This document shows positions 12,955-24,934 of a stretch of 64,000 nt of DNA, in pieces. The position numbers were made by a program, and so were the translations under genes. The notes below the pieces were generated by a model. That model saw nothing but the letters and a program-made list of their open reading frames with translations. It was not told the DNA's origin and did no database searches. How positions within the stretch are numbered: the stretch's first letter is position 1; every line of letters begins with the position of its first letter. Source of the stretch: Entophlyctis helioformis (lineage: Eukaryota; Chytridiomycota; Chytridiomycetes; Chytridiales; Chytriomycetaceae); assembly GCA_025526915.1 (NCBI GenBank), contig JAHLKH010000102.1, positions 1 through 64,000 on the forward strand, in the 5' to 3' direction.

Positions 12955-13313
12955 AGCTTCTGTCACTGCAGGTTAGCGGCTGTCAAGCAAGCGCTGATGC
13001 AGACGCCTGCCCACACGAACCTTGTGGTTTTGTGAACAGCGCAAAGTGGCTTGATTGGAATTTTGGTGAAGGGCAGATGGTCACGTGACTGCACTCGCTT
13101 GACAGACTGATGACAGGCAAGCTGTGCTGGTCGTGGTCCTTGCACAAGACAAGGCTGGTGCACACCGCATGAATTGCTGGTGACTGCGAGCAGCTGGCGT
13201 GCTGCATCTGTGACCGTGCAGCCCGCCTGGTGGCACACGCATGCCATGGCCGATGGAGGCGATGGCGTCAATCGTGCAAGCAGACAGACAGATGGTGGCA
13301 TCGCCCGTCTTGT
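12955..13313. other. Intergenic region between secreted protein and BCS1-like gene
   Basis: 359 bp serving as 5' region of the secreted-protein gene and 3' flank of the BCS1-like gene, both on the minus strand. No convincing gene, repeat or RNA is seen. Confidence 0.5.
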
Positions 13314-13318
13314 TTATT
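13313..13318 (-). terminator. AATAAA polyadenylation signal overlapping the BCS1-like stop codon
   Basis: On the minus strand the last codon GAA plus stop TAA plus AC reads GAATAAAC, so the canonical hexamer contains the stop codon. Confidence 0.5.
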
Positions 13319-15398
13319 CATGTTCGTGCTGAGGGCGAGTGTCAGGGTCGGCCAGCGACGCAAGCCATGCATCCGCAGCATCGACAGCAGCAGCAGGATC
13401 TTTCTTGAACCGCATGAGGAACCCGTTGAGCTGCGCAGTCGACATGGTGCGCTCAGGCACCTTGGCTGCAAACTCTTCTGCCAGAGCGGCAAGCTGTGCT
13501 GCAGGGTCGCCTTGTCGATGCTGCTTGGTTGCTGCCTTCATGGTGGCCCATGTCGGCGAGATCGGCAAAGAACATGCAGAACAGCTGCGCAACCTGGCTG
13601 CGTGCCGCAAAGTCAAAGCACACGCGCATGTCGATGCGGCCAGGCCGGATCAGCGCGTCGTCCAGCTTCTCGATCTGGTTCGTGGTCATGATCAGCACGC
13701 GGCCCACACTCGCAGACAGACCGTCGAGCGCATTCAGCAGTCCCGACAGCGAGATTCCGTTGGCTGCCCCCTCGTCGTCCTTGTTGTCGTCGCCGTTGCC
13801 GTCCTTGTCGCCGCTCGGGTCACCGCCAGCCGCGTTGCCGTCATTGCCACAGCCGCCGTTGCCCTTTCCGAGTCCCTTGCTGTGCGTGAGCTTGCGCTTG
13901 GCAAACAGCGCATCAACGTCTTCCATGAGCACAATGCACCGCTTGGGAATGCCGGCAAAGATGTCCACGAGCGCACTGTCGTTGATGCCAAAGCCCGTCA
14001 GGCTGAGCACATACACGTCCAGTTCCAGCGCGCCAGCAAGCGCGGCGACAAACGAGCTCTTCCCCGTGCCCGGCGGACCATGGAACAGGTAGCCGCGACG
14101 GTACGGAATGCCGCGCTGTGCGTACCAGTCCTCGGACGCCAGGAACTCGCGCGCATCGGCAAGCAGGTCGTCCGCGAGTCCGTTGGCCAGCACAATCGTG
14201 TTCAGCCTGCGGATCGGCTTGGCACACAGACGCACCCAGTTGTTGTACGTTCCCAGGCCGTACACGATGGTCTTGGCTGCGTCTTTGGCCAGGTACCGCT
14301 GCTGCATGTCCTGGAACAGATCCTCAATGACGGACCGCGAGTAGCCGTATGTCTGCAGCTTGATGGACTCCTTGGACGGCTCGAAGCGGCTGCCGTTCCT
14401 GCTGGCCTCCTGGCGCACGCGTGTGAGCCAGAAGAGACGGCCGCGGAAGAGAAAGTAGTAGCGGCCAGGTGCAGGCAGGTAGTGGATGGGTTTCCTGCGG
14501 TTGCTGCCATAGGCGTCGTCATCGTCGTCGTATTCACCGTCCGAGTATGGATCGTTCTGGCCGACCATGTGCTGGAAGGACGTTGAGACGGTGAATGTGC
14601 GTGCACGCTTGGACAGCTCGTGCTCGGAGACGTAAGTGAGCACCCAGCTGCATGGCGATGGGAGGTCGTGGATCGCAAGTGTCAGTGTGTTGACGCCAAT
14701 GATGGATGAGATGGGATGGGATGATGGGATGCAAGCGAGTGGCAGGCAGATGGGCATGCGATCAGCCACACACACAGACACACTCACAGATATGCAGCAT
14801 CGTTGCTGTCCAGTTCGGCCGTCATGACAAACAGCGACTCGGACAGACCCCAGATGTACGACTGTGCGTACTTGAGTCCGGCAACGAGCGATCCCATGAG
14901 CATGACCGCCAGACTGCCGCTGGCAAGGTCAAGCGAGCCAAGACCCAGACCGCCAAACGCAGACGACAAGAAAGCGCCGTGTGGCTGGCTGGCTGCAGAG
15001 CCGTGTGAGCCGTGCGAGCCGTGAGGTGCAGAGTGGGATGACGCCGACGACCAAGGCGAGGATGCGTTGAGCGAGCCGTTGAACAGGCTCTCCTGCGAGG
15101 CGTGGGTGGAGTGGTGTGCTGCAGGCAGTGTCATGTTGACGACGAGTGCCGACAGCGTGGCAAGTGTGTCGGAGCGAGCCAGAGCAGCAAGAGCAGCGAC
15201 GGCGCCGGTGATGGACCAGCCAGCCATGGCGATGGCGGCACTCAGGAGAGTCCATCCGGCGAGCTGCGAGGAGGACGCGAACGGCAGAGCGGCGTGCGTT
15301 GCGATGGCATGTTGTGCGGTGGTTGTGCTGTTGGTCTTGGCGGCGGTTGTGTTGCTGCGAATGGTGGTGGTTGTGCTGTTGTGTGGGGTTGCAGTCAT
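13314..15398 (-). CDS. BCS1-like mitochondrial AAA ATPase
   Basis: Bcs1 translocates the folded Rieske Fe-S protein across the mitochondrial inner membrane for complex III assembly. Exon 1 (15398-14788) has a Thr/Ser-rich head and hydrophobic stretches. After an intron at 14648-14787, exon 2 begins with the BCS1_N signature WVLTYVSEHELSKRARTF. The AAA domain shows Walker A GPPGTGKSS, Walker B CIVLMEDVDALF, and sensor/Arg-finger region TTNQIEKLDDALIRPGRID. A Gly/Asp/Asn-rich insertion interrupts the AAA core. The terminal block EEFAAKVPERTMSTAQLNGF is typical of the family but lies in a different frame from LFCMFFADLAD. Either a 58-nt intron removes conserved residues or there is a frameshift near 13535-13550. 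The stop codon is part of an AATAAA signal. Confidence 0.85.
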
Positions 15399-15792
15399 GC
15401 CCTGTGTGGTTGGTACGAGGGATGTGCTGGTGGGATGCAGCAAGATGGGATGCAAAGCGCCGCCGCTTTTATAGCCATGGCCGTGGCATGGCAGTGGCAT
15501 GGCCGTGGTGTCGATCGAGTCAGACGCGCCATGCCAGGTGGATGAACGACACGCGGCATTGCCACACCAAGTCACGTTGCGTGGGTGTGTGGTGCGACGG
15601 TGTCGATGGCTGCCACAGACAGAGGGACAATCCAACAGACAAAGAGGGACAATCCAACAGACAGACAGACAGACAGAGAGAGCCATCGACGGACAGCTTG
15701 TATCAGCAGTGCGTGTATTAGAAAGTGTATGAGCGAGAGCGTGTGGATAAGAATAGCAATAAAGAACGAGAGGAGGAGCGGTTGCAGGCTGG
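15399..15792. other. Intergenic region upstream of the BCS1-like gene
   Basis: 394 bp with short ACAG-type repeats around 15650-15680. It presumably holds the BCS1-like promoter. Nothing else supported. Confidence 0.4.
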
Positions 15793-16668
15793 CTACGAGG
15801 ACGACAGATGGAATATGTCGAGATCGCTGCTCATGTCTGGTGCATCCAGCATCCCTGAGCTGGTCGAGTGTCTGCGGGTGCCTGTGTGACTGCGACTGCC
15901 AACGGCTGTTGGTGCTGCTGTTGGTGGTCCATGCGCAGCGTCTGCGGTTGGATGCACAGTGCGTGATATCTGCGACAGTGGCGGCATGCGTGCTGGCCAT
16001 GACGAGTGCCGATGGATGTGCGCAGTGACCGCATGTGACAGTGGCGGCATCCGGCTTGCAAGCTCATGCGTGTGGCTGCGAGTGTCAACGTCGGATGCTT
16101 CCGTGGCTGCTGCTGCTGTTGCTGTCCACAGCGGCGGCAGTGGCACGCTGCTGTGTGATGGCAGCACATCATCTGCTGCCGTTGCTGGTGCTGCTGTTGA
16201 AGACTGCCGCTGAGTTGGAGGTGGCAGGATGCGATCCTGCAGCGACTGTGCTGCTGCTGGCTGCTCTTCTGTTGCAGCCGTTGGTCGTGATGCCACCGAC
16301 CCGTTGGCAAGCAGCTTGCCGTATGCTCGCTGCAGCGATCCCCGCAGTCGGCCCGCCATCTGTGCTCAGCGACACAGACGCGCGGCACGTGCACAGCGGC
16401 AAGCAGGCACAAACCGGGACACGCGGAGCACAACACGGAGCAGGACACGGAGGCACGGAGGCGGATTATCAGCGATCTTGGCAAGCAGACAGCAGCTCGG
16501 AACGAGACAGGATGACAAGCACAGACTCACCGCCTGGATCTGATCAGAGCGACGCTGTGCACATCGGCCAGTCGTTGTCGCAGGCTCGGCCGCAGCGGCC
16601 GCAGCAGCAGCAGGCCAAGACCGAGCTGCCGTTGCTGGTTGCCGTTGGCGTTTGTTGGACAGCACCAT
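15793..16668 (-). CDS. Uncertain hypothetical protein, Ser/Thr/Gln/His-rich
   Basis: A two-exon model starts at ATG 16668 and ends at 15793. Exon 1 ends SDQIQA before a GTGAGT donor near 16530. Exon 2 begins right after an ACAG acceptor with MAGRLRGSLQRAYGKLLANG in matching phase. The product would be about 235 residues, low complexity (poly-Ala, Gln, Ser/Thr), with no recognisable domain. The region is CTG/CAG-rich and open in several frames on both strands, so coding is doubtful. The in-phase splice is the only positive sign. Confidence 0.3.
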
Positions 16669-17740
16669 CGATGTCTGTGGGCTCAGTTGGCGCAGGCGCT
16701 GGCTGCAAGGCTGTGTCCATGTCGGTGGTTACGAATGGTTGTGCATCATGCCCTTGAGCTGTCAAAGGATCGTCCCTCAGCAAGTGTGGCTGCAGCATGT
16801 GCAGGCTTGAACGGGCGGCAGGTGAGGTGGATGACGATGCGGGCGAGGGTGTGGGCGAGTGTGCAGGCGAGTGTGAGGGCGGCAGCGGCTGGCTGGTTGC
16901 GGCGTGGTGCCAAAGGCTGGACTGACGATGCGAGCGGATGCTGTCGTGCAGGTGGAAATGAGGCGTCTGGTGCCGGCCAAGCTGGCCGTGTGGGCCATGG
17001 TGTGCAGACTGCAAAGCTGTGTGTGCGGCGCTGGCTTGGCGAGCCGCCTCTCCAGCAGTCGCTTGTCGAGCAGTCGCTTGTCGACCAGTCGCAGCCGCCT
17101 GCCAAGCTGCTGCAGCAGCAGCAGCGGCAGCAGCAGGCCCAACAGGCACATGTCCGTGGCTTGGATGGCTGCACTCGGTGCTGGTGCACAGCGCAGGCTG
17201 AGCCAGCGCAGACGCTCTCCCAGATCCCGATTCGGCCGTCATTGGGCCAAATGCGATGGCTGGTTTGGAAACTCGAGGTCGAGGCTGCCGCCAGTCCCGC
17301 GGGCTCCTCAACGGCTGTTGCCACTCCTTGCTGCGTTTGCTTGTGAGCGAGCCGAGTGTTCGCAACCAGACACATGGATCACCAAACCAAGCGGCGTTGC
17401 TTTGTGGCTCTGCATCCTGGAAATCAGCCGCTGTGCAAAGGGCCGGCCGCGACGGCTCAGGCGTGCTGCTGGCAGCGGCCGTCTGGCGGCCGCCACAGAG
17501 CACGCCAGTGCGTGTCTTGCTGAGCTCGGCTCGATGAGCACCTGAACCCATGAGCTTCTAAACCACACACTCCATCACCAAGCCGACTCCATCACCGGAT
17601 GGTGACAGATACGCCGCACGCCGCACAGTGCCAGATACCATGCGTGATGGCTGCCACGTGAAGGCGGCTGGCTGGCAGGCTGCTGCATCGGATCTGTGCA
17701 CCAGCCGCACTTGCCGACCGATCCATCACAACGCCTTCGC
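16669..17740. other. Low-complexity interval, coding status unclear
   Basis: CAG/CTG and GCA-rich DNA with long open frames on both strands, the longest running minus about 17551-16544. No motif, splice pattern or start context favours any of them. It may include the promoter of the downstream peptidase gene. Confidence 0.35.
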
Positions 17741-19236
17741 ATGGCCGCTGCTGGTGTGGCTGCCGAGCGGCTGCGTGACGGCGTGCGGCTCTCTCTGGGG
17801 CTCGGTCTGGAGGGCAGCGACTTGGCCGTCGATGTTGTGCTGGACGGGCCATGGAGGGTCTCGTCGACATGTCGACCCGCTCTGGCGGTCCACTGCCACC
17901 GCATCCAACGCCGACAGCAACAGCAACAGCAACAACACCAACAGCAACACCGGCACCGCAGGCGGCAGGCACCACGCTGTGCATCAGGCTGTCGGCGGCG
18001 TATCTGCGCGACGTCGAGCGGGCAGACGGCAGCGCGCGCTCGCAGGCAGAGCTCGAGGGCCTCGTGGTGTTTGCCCTCGTCTCGACGCTGTGGCGGCCAC
18101 GGCCCGGCACAGACGTTCCCGGCGGGCTGGTGTCTGGCGTCGCAGACTATGCGCGGCTGCGTGCTGGACTGGCGCCGCCGCACTGGACTCGCTCGCCATC
18201 GATCCCGTCGCCAGACGACGACGACAACGACCACGACCACGACCCGTGGGCATCTGGGTTCTCGACCGTCGCCTTCTTCCTCGACTGGGTCGACACTCAT
18301 GTGTGCCGGGACGTCGTGCCAGCGCTTACGGCGGCGCTTGTGCTGGCATCGGGATCGTCGCAGTGGTCGCCTGCGCTGTGGGAGGCCATCACAGGCGTGC
18401 CGCTTGCCGCCGCATGGACGGCATACCAGCAGGACCTGCTCGCCGACGTGGCTGCACAGCGGCGCGCGCTTCACATGTCGCCTGTCGGCCCCGACGGCCT
18501 GCCCGTCTACGAGTACTCGGCCGACATGGCTGCTGTCGATCCGGCCGCCGCCGCACACTTCCGTCTCGCCATTCCAGATCCGGTTGCGTGGCTTGCCGAG
18601 GCGACGGCTGGTGCGCTGCGTGCGCTGTATGCCGGCAGAGAAGCCGATGCGCCACGGCACATTGCAGGCGTGCGGCTGGTTGTCCGCGACTTTGACGGCG
18701 TGGCGCATACCGTCGATGCAGCCATCCCCGTGCACGGTGCAGCCGGTGCAGCCGGCAACGGAACGCGGCCCGGCAAGGCCATCCACGTGTCGGTGCGGTA
18801 CATGGCGTCCGTGTTTGAGCGCGTCGGCCAGAACGTCGAGCTGCTTCGCCGCGAGATGGACGGCGTGATGCTGCACGAGGCGGTGCATGTGGTGCAGCAC
18901 AACGGGTTTGGGTCAGCGCCTGGATGGTTCGTCGAGGGGCTGGCCGACCTTGTGCGGCTGCGTGGCGGCCTGGCACCGCCGCACTGGACGCGGCAGCGCG
19001 GAGGCAGGTGGACGGATGGCTACAGCCGCACGGCGTACTTTTTGGACTGGCTGGAGCCGGCGCAGACGGAGACGGGGACGTGGACGGGGATAGGCCAGCG
19101 CGTGCAGCAGCTGAATGCGACGCTTGCCATGCAGCCGTGGACACGCGGCCTGTTTGAGCAGCAGATGCAGATCCCGGCTGGCCACACGGTGGCGTCCATG
19201 TGGGATCGCTTCCAGGCGTCGCTGCCTGCCTCCTAA
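17741..19236 (+). CDS. Basic-secretory-protein-type metallopeptidase with duplicated, N-terminally inactive domain
   Basis: Two exons (17741-17857 and 17962-19236) encode about 463 residues. The C-terminal half is a plant BSP/PF04450-type putative zinc peptidase: VMLHEAVHVVQH carries HExxH, followed by PGWFVEGLADLVRLRGGLAP and WTDGYSRTAYFLDWLE. The N-terminal half is a diverged copy of the same unit: DGVRLSLGLGLEGSDLAVDV, TTLCIRLSAAYLRDVE, GGLVSGVADYARLRAGLAPP, and FSTVAFFLDWVD. There HEAVH is replaced by FALVS. The intron (104 nt) is inferred because it joins the two halves of the first copy in phase at exactly the place where the second copy is continuous. No signal peptide is evident from ATG 17741. 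Confidence 0.85.
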
Positions 19237-19427
19237 CACGGCCCCCAACACCGCATGTGCTGGTCAATACAGCCAGTTCATTGCCGTCGAACCCACACGA
19301 GAGATTGCACCACCACCACCACAACCACACAAGGAGAGATACCACAAACACACACATACGTCAATGTAGAAACGAGAGAGACGGGCAAGAGCCACAGTCG
19401 CGTCAATGGCAGATCCAGCTGAGCGTA

Positions 19428-21305
19428 TCAAGCGATCTTGGTGCCGTTGAACACAACGCCAGCCTTGTGCAGATCGACTTGGATGTCGACGTGGATCTGC
19501 GGCACGGGAAACTCCTTGACCCAGAACTCCAAGACATGCGCCGTGGCACTGGCCGAGACCCAGCCGCCGCTGACCAGATCGTCCATTGGCATCCGCCGCG
19601 CATCGCCCACATGCTCGGCACTGCTCTTGTCGCCCACCGTGCGCATGGTGATCCTGGCGCCGAGTACAAACGATTGTAACGGTAGAGCAATAATGACACG
19701 GCCTCGTTTGTCGGCAGGCTGAGTGTCCTGCAAAGGCGCTGGATCGGAGGGCAACTCTGAATCTTTGGCTGGCTGTTGGCCGTGTACTCGATGTGCACAC
19801 CGCCGTCCATGAGGTCTTCGCGGCGGAGCTGCACATCTGGCGATGGCGCCAGGATGCCGCCTCGCAGAATGAACGGAAGCGGGCCTTTGGCTCGAGGTAC
19901 TTTGCCACGTTGGCAATGCACATGGGCGTCTGCTGTTGCACCATCTTGATCAGAGCTGTTGGCATGGCGAGTGTCAGTCAGAGCCTCAACCGCTCCCTGA
20001 AACCATGCAGACGGGCGTCGGCCACTGCAGCAAACGTACTGCTTGGCACTGATCCTTTGGGATCGACATGCACGATATAGCTCGCCTTGATGCCGTACTG
20101 GACGCGCGCCAGAATCCAGCCGGCAACGAGCAGCTCGCCACGCACGCGTCCATTCAGGCCATCAGGCGGGCCCTTGCTGTCGTGTACCGAACTCGAGTTG
20201 TAAATGACTTTGGTCGGCGACATCCAGAACACGCTGGAGAGTGTCACAAAGTCTCTGGCAGACACAGGGAAAGTGCCCTTTTGCACCGTATGGAGGAGCA
20301 GGTCGTTGGGCGACAGCGTGTCAATGACCTGGCTTGAATCGAATCTCGGATCCCCTGTGGTGTGAGCGAGCACAGCAAGGTGCATAAGCGGGCGGAAACG
20401 CTGTGTAGCCAGACGGGTTCTGCCCGATCCATGCACCGCAAACTGTATGGCGCTTACACATTTTGCGAGCAGCGCCGCTGCGCACGACGCTGAGCACTTC
20501 TTCGAGGGACCAGTTGCCAAAGATGATGCCGTCGCCGCGTATAAACGGCAGGTCCACGCCGGCGACCTCGACGGTCGAAATGGCCACGCCGTTGGTTTCT
20601 GGCAGAGTCGTGTTCCAGCCGTGATCGAGCGGCTCGAGATCGGCAAGCAGGGCCATGTTGGTCGCGACGGTCTGCGTGTGGCGATGCGGCTTGTCGCCAG
20701 GACGCGGAGGCGGCAGGTACTTTGCGGCCTGGAACCCAGCACGCGAGAGCAGATCTGTGATGGTCATGGATGACAGAAGGATGGGCGGGCCCGAGATGGG
20801 GCCAAGCAGCGGCTCCACGACCCCAGACGGTGCTCGTGACACGGCCGTGGATGCATCCGTGGCATTGACACTCGGTGCAGACAGTTGCGGCGCATCACGT
20901 GCAGCTTGCGGCTGGCCGCCATTGACGGCCGCAGACGGTGCAGACGGCGCAGAGGCTGCAGAGGCTGCCGTTGAGGGGGGTGCCGATGATGCAATGGCTT
21001 TGCGGGGAGGGCTGGCAGTGATCCGGCGACCATCGCCTCCCCTTTTGCGGAACAGTGCGAACAGCTTTGCACGGGGGATCGCCGAGACAGATGCAAGTGC
21101 GGTGGGTCCGTGAGTGTCGCGCACGTGGGATTCCGGAAAGCCACATGTGCAATCCGACTGCCGCACAGAGTGGGCAAGGAGTGGGCAAGGAGTGTGCACT
21201 TACCACTCGCAGTCGCTGGTACAGCCTGTATTTGATGGCATTGGGGACGAGTGCCCACGCAGCCGCAAGCGCCAACACAGTCAGCACGGTGCGGCGAGTG
21301 ACCAT
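19428..21305 (-). CDS. Membrane-anchored START/SRPBCC lipid-binding-type protein
   Basis: N-terminal hydrophobic anchor (MVTRRTVLTVLALAAAWALV), then an intron, a basic stretch (LFALFRKRGGDGRR), an Ala/Ser/Pro linker, and a region consistent with a StAR-related lipid transfer fold: FIRGDGIIFGNWSLEEVLSV, FDSSQVIDTLSPNDLLLHT, FPVSARDFVTLSSVFW, VYIVHVDPKGSVPSSTFALI. START proteins bind sterols or phospholipids. A further C-terminal region ends FNGTKIA at 19428 and includes VKEFPVPQIHVDIQVDLHKA. Two frame breaks occur in the last exon, near 19884 and 19765, each curable by one extra base in a homopolymer. START assignment rests on pattern recognition only. Confidence 0.7.
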
Positions 21306-21425
21306 TGCGTCGGTTGTCCAGATCAGGCGAGTTGTTAGGCAGGATGCAAACAAAGCGACCAGATGCAAACGGCCTATATTTCTGATGTTGTAAAGAGATA
21401 AGAGCAGGGTCCCAGTTTCCAACGT

Positions 21426-24400
21426 CTATTTCGCACGCAGGTGTTCCTGCACGCTGCGCTTGGTGAGCGGACGGGCAGTGGCCGACGATCCAGAGGTGGC
21501 CTCGCGGGCAGCCTTGATGCTCTTTGCCTTGGCATCTGCCTCGTCCTTGAGCTTGATGTCGTACATGGCATTCTCTTGGCGCTCAAGGAACTCTTCGGCA
21601 TCGTGGCCCATCTGCACCGACTGGGGCGTGTCGGGCACCATAAAGTCAATGATGATCTGTGGGAGCGAGAGCACACGAGCGAGTTGGCTGTGGGTCAGTC
21701 ACACGCGTTGCGGGCATGCCACCTACAAGCGAGACATGAGACGCCGCGACTTACAGAGGACATGAAGACGGCGTGCTCGAAAATGAGCACAAAGGCCAGC
21801 TGGCAGGCCAGTTTGAAAGTGGCCGACTTGCCCGTGAAGAACTGGCCAAAGGCGCGCTGGAACCACGACGAGGTGAACGCAATGATGAACGCGTTGGTGA
21901 GGACACCGATCGCCACAACCGACTTCATGATGGACTCCCAGCGACCAATGGACGACTCGCGACGGGCAAACGGACGCTGGTAGATGGCCAGGCGCTTCCA
22001 GACATCGACACGCATCTCGACCAGGTTGTTGAAGTAGGCGAAGATGGGTGCCATGGGGAACGATGCCGAGAACATGACCATGAAGCCAAACTGGATGACT
22101 GTGTGCGGATCATGGCCAGGTGCATGTCAGCGTCTGTTTCGCATGGCTTGTCGGAACCAACTGAACGCATATGGCAGGGCGGTCTACCTTTGCTCGAAAA
22201 GTCGTCCGAGTAGTCCGAGTCGTTGTACTCGGCAAGCTTCGAGTCCTTGGCGTACTGGGGCACAGCGTCGTCCTTGTCGTGCTCCGAGTCCACATCAAAG
22301 TCAAAGTTGAGACTCATGATATCAGAGTAGCGCGAGGAAACCAGTCTGATGGGGCCGCACAAACATCGCGTCAGATTGCACGCAGTGATTGCGAGCATGC
22401 CAGAACATGGGTTTGCCCGCCAGACTTACGGCCAGGCAATCTCGAGGACCTGCGAGAAGAACTGCTTGAACACAAACATGGTAGCAAGCTGGATAATCAG
22501 ACCAGTCATGCACGACGTCATGCCAAAGTGCTCCGACAAGATCTGGCAACTGCCGTCCCATCGACCTGCACCGCACCAACAGACGGTGCCAAGTCAGCAA
22601 CGGCTGTCATGGCATTCATATGCAATGCAAATGCAATACATAGGACGCACCAAACTCAAGAACGGGAGAGCCAAGCTCAGTGCTGACTTGGAAGATGGTC
22701 GACTTCATGATGGCGGCGTAGAAGATGAGCGCAAAGTTGTTGACAAAACTGAGCAGGAAGCCCTTGAAGATCAAGTTGTCCTCGTACTCGGACACGGTGC
22801 GGTAGTTGTCCAGGTCGTTAAGGTAGCGAGCCAGAGCAGAGTAGATCTGGACAGGCGGACAAGATATGCATAGTGTTAGCACAGAGATTGCCAGAGCCGA
22901 CAGCAAGAGTGCAGGAACGAACCGGGTTGAGAGCAATGATCTGCACGACAGCAAACAACGAAGAAGCCAGAGTCGCGTAGTTGCTGTATGTTGGGTTCTT
23001 GGGGTCCTTGTACGGGTCGTTGACGCCAATGTTGGTGACAAAGTCCTGGAAGGCAATCAGAGCAACGAACAGACCGACGAGAACGAGGAAGCTGAAAATG
23101 ACAATGGCGCCAGAGCCGAGACGCGTGATCCAGCGCTGGCGGAGCGACTCGTACTTTTCAAGCTTGCCGGTGATTGGGGATCTCCGCGAGCCAGACGGAC
23201 GCCACTGCGGACGGATACGCTCCTTCTTGCGGAAGTCGGCCACATCCCACAGGAACGCCACGCTCTCCGTCTGGCGCTTCCAAAACTCGAGGCAGAGGAC
23301 GGCCCAGACGCTCATGAAGAAGGCGTAAACGGGCGAGGCCTCGTTGTCAAAGATGAGCAGGATGCGAACAAGGATCTCGTTGGTCTGCTCAAGAGTGCCG
23401 TCGGCCTTGAGATAGGTGGGCTCGATCTTGGTGGTGGAAGCGCGGAACACGCCGTAGATGAACGCAAGGAGACCGATGAAGGCCGCAGACTGGCACCAAA
23501 TGGTGTAGAAACCGAGCCAGGCAAAGTAGAATCCAATCTTTTCGCCAAAGTACTCGCGCAGCTCGCTGATGGGCAGGTAGCCAAAAAAGGTGCGCCACTG
23601 GAAGCTGTTGTTGAAGTCCTTGTACAGCTCGGCGCGGATGTTGCGGTCGGTGCTGAGGAGATTGATGCTCTCCATCGACGAGTCGGCAGTCAGGGAGGCG
23701 TTCGAGGCATCCTTGCCCTTCTTGCTCTCTTTACCCTTCTTACCCTGGACCTCGAGCGGGCCGTCGTGGACAGCAAAGAAAGCCAGGTAGACGTTCCGGA
23801 CGAGCAGGTCCTGGATGTTGGAGTGGTCGGTCCACGACGACGACAGACGGACGGTGGCTTGCGAGACGATCGAGTGCACCAGCAGATTGCGGCGTGCGTT
23901 TGAGAAGAAGCGGAAGAGCACGTTGACCACGCCACCGGCTGTCGCAGGATCGCCGCCCTTGAAGCTATCCAAGCGCTCGCGCGTAAAGGCAGCAGATCGC
24001 TTGGGGCTGATGCCGCCGTCGTTGAAAAGAGCCGTGGGGCCTTCCCAGACAATGTCCAGACCCGAGTCGCGACTCGTGGAGGCAACCTCACCGAGGGTGC
24101 CCTTTGTGCGGCGGTTGCCAAAAATGGATGCAATGCTGCTGAGGATGACGCCGCTGGAGTTTGTGTCTTCGAGCGACGAGTCGGACGCAGCAGCAGCAAG
24201 GTTGGGGAATGCCTTGATGATCTTGGCAACATCGAGCTGCATGCGCAGATGGATGCGCTCAGCCTCGCGACAGAGAACGTCAAAGGGGGCAAGGATCTGG
24301 ATGAAGCGATGGGCGGGGTTGAACTCGGAGATTTCCATCATGAGGATGAGGCCGCGGCGAAGCAGAGCGGTGACATGGGCGGCGCGGATCTCGTTGACGG

Positions 24401-24899
24401 ACGCGCCGTTCACGGTTGGCCCGGCGTGTTTGTCGTCAACATCAAAGTGGATGACAGCGTCCCAGTGCGACGAGCTCTTGGAGTAAACGATCTTGACAGC
24501 AGCGTCGATCTTGCGGATACCCTCTGTGGGCGGCCGGTTGCCGAGGCAGATTGAGGGTCAGCGGTACAGCTGATGACACGCCAAGGAGCGGCTGGCGGCT
24601 GGCGGCTGGCTTACCAAAGTTGTTCATGGCATCGAGTGCGTTGCTGGTTGGGTTGGCTTTGCGCCAGGCGAGCACCTTGTCAAAGAGAAGGCTGTCGCTC
24701 TCGTGGCCGAACATGACGACGTGGTGGGTGATGGAGCGGATGAAGATGCGGGGCGACTCCTTCAGCTGCCAGCTGTCAATGTCCTTGTTGAGCAGCGGGA
24801 GATCGTGCTCGGCACGGGCAGTGTCCTTGGCCACAGCGAGGGCGGCCTCGTGGAGCTTGTTGTTCCACTTTTTCTTCTTCTTTGCGGCTGCGGCTGTCG

Positions 24900-24934
<35 letters not shown>

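Noticed and set aside
16544..17551. Minus-strand frame of about 335 codons
   Set aside because: Ala/Ser/Cys low complexity from CAG/CTG-rich DNA, no ATG-linked motif, equally open frames in other phases.
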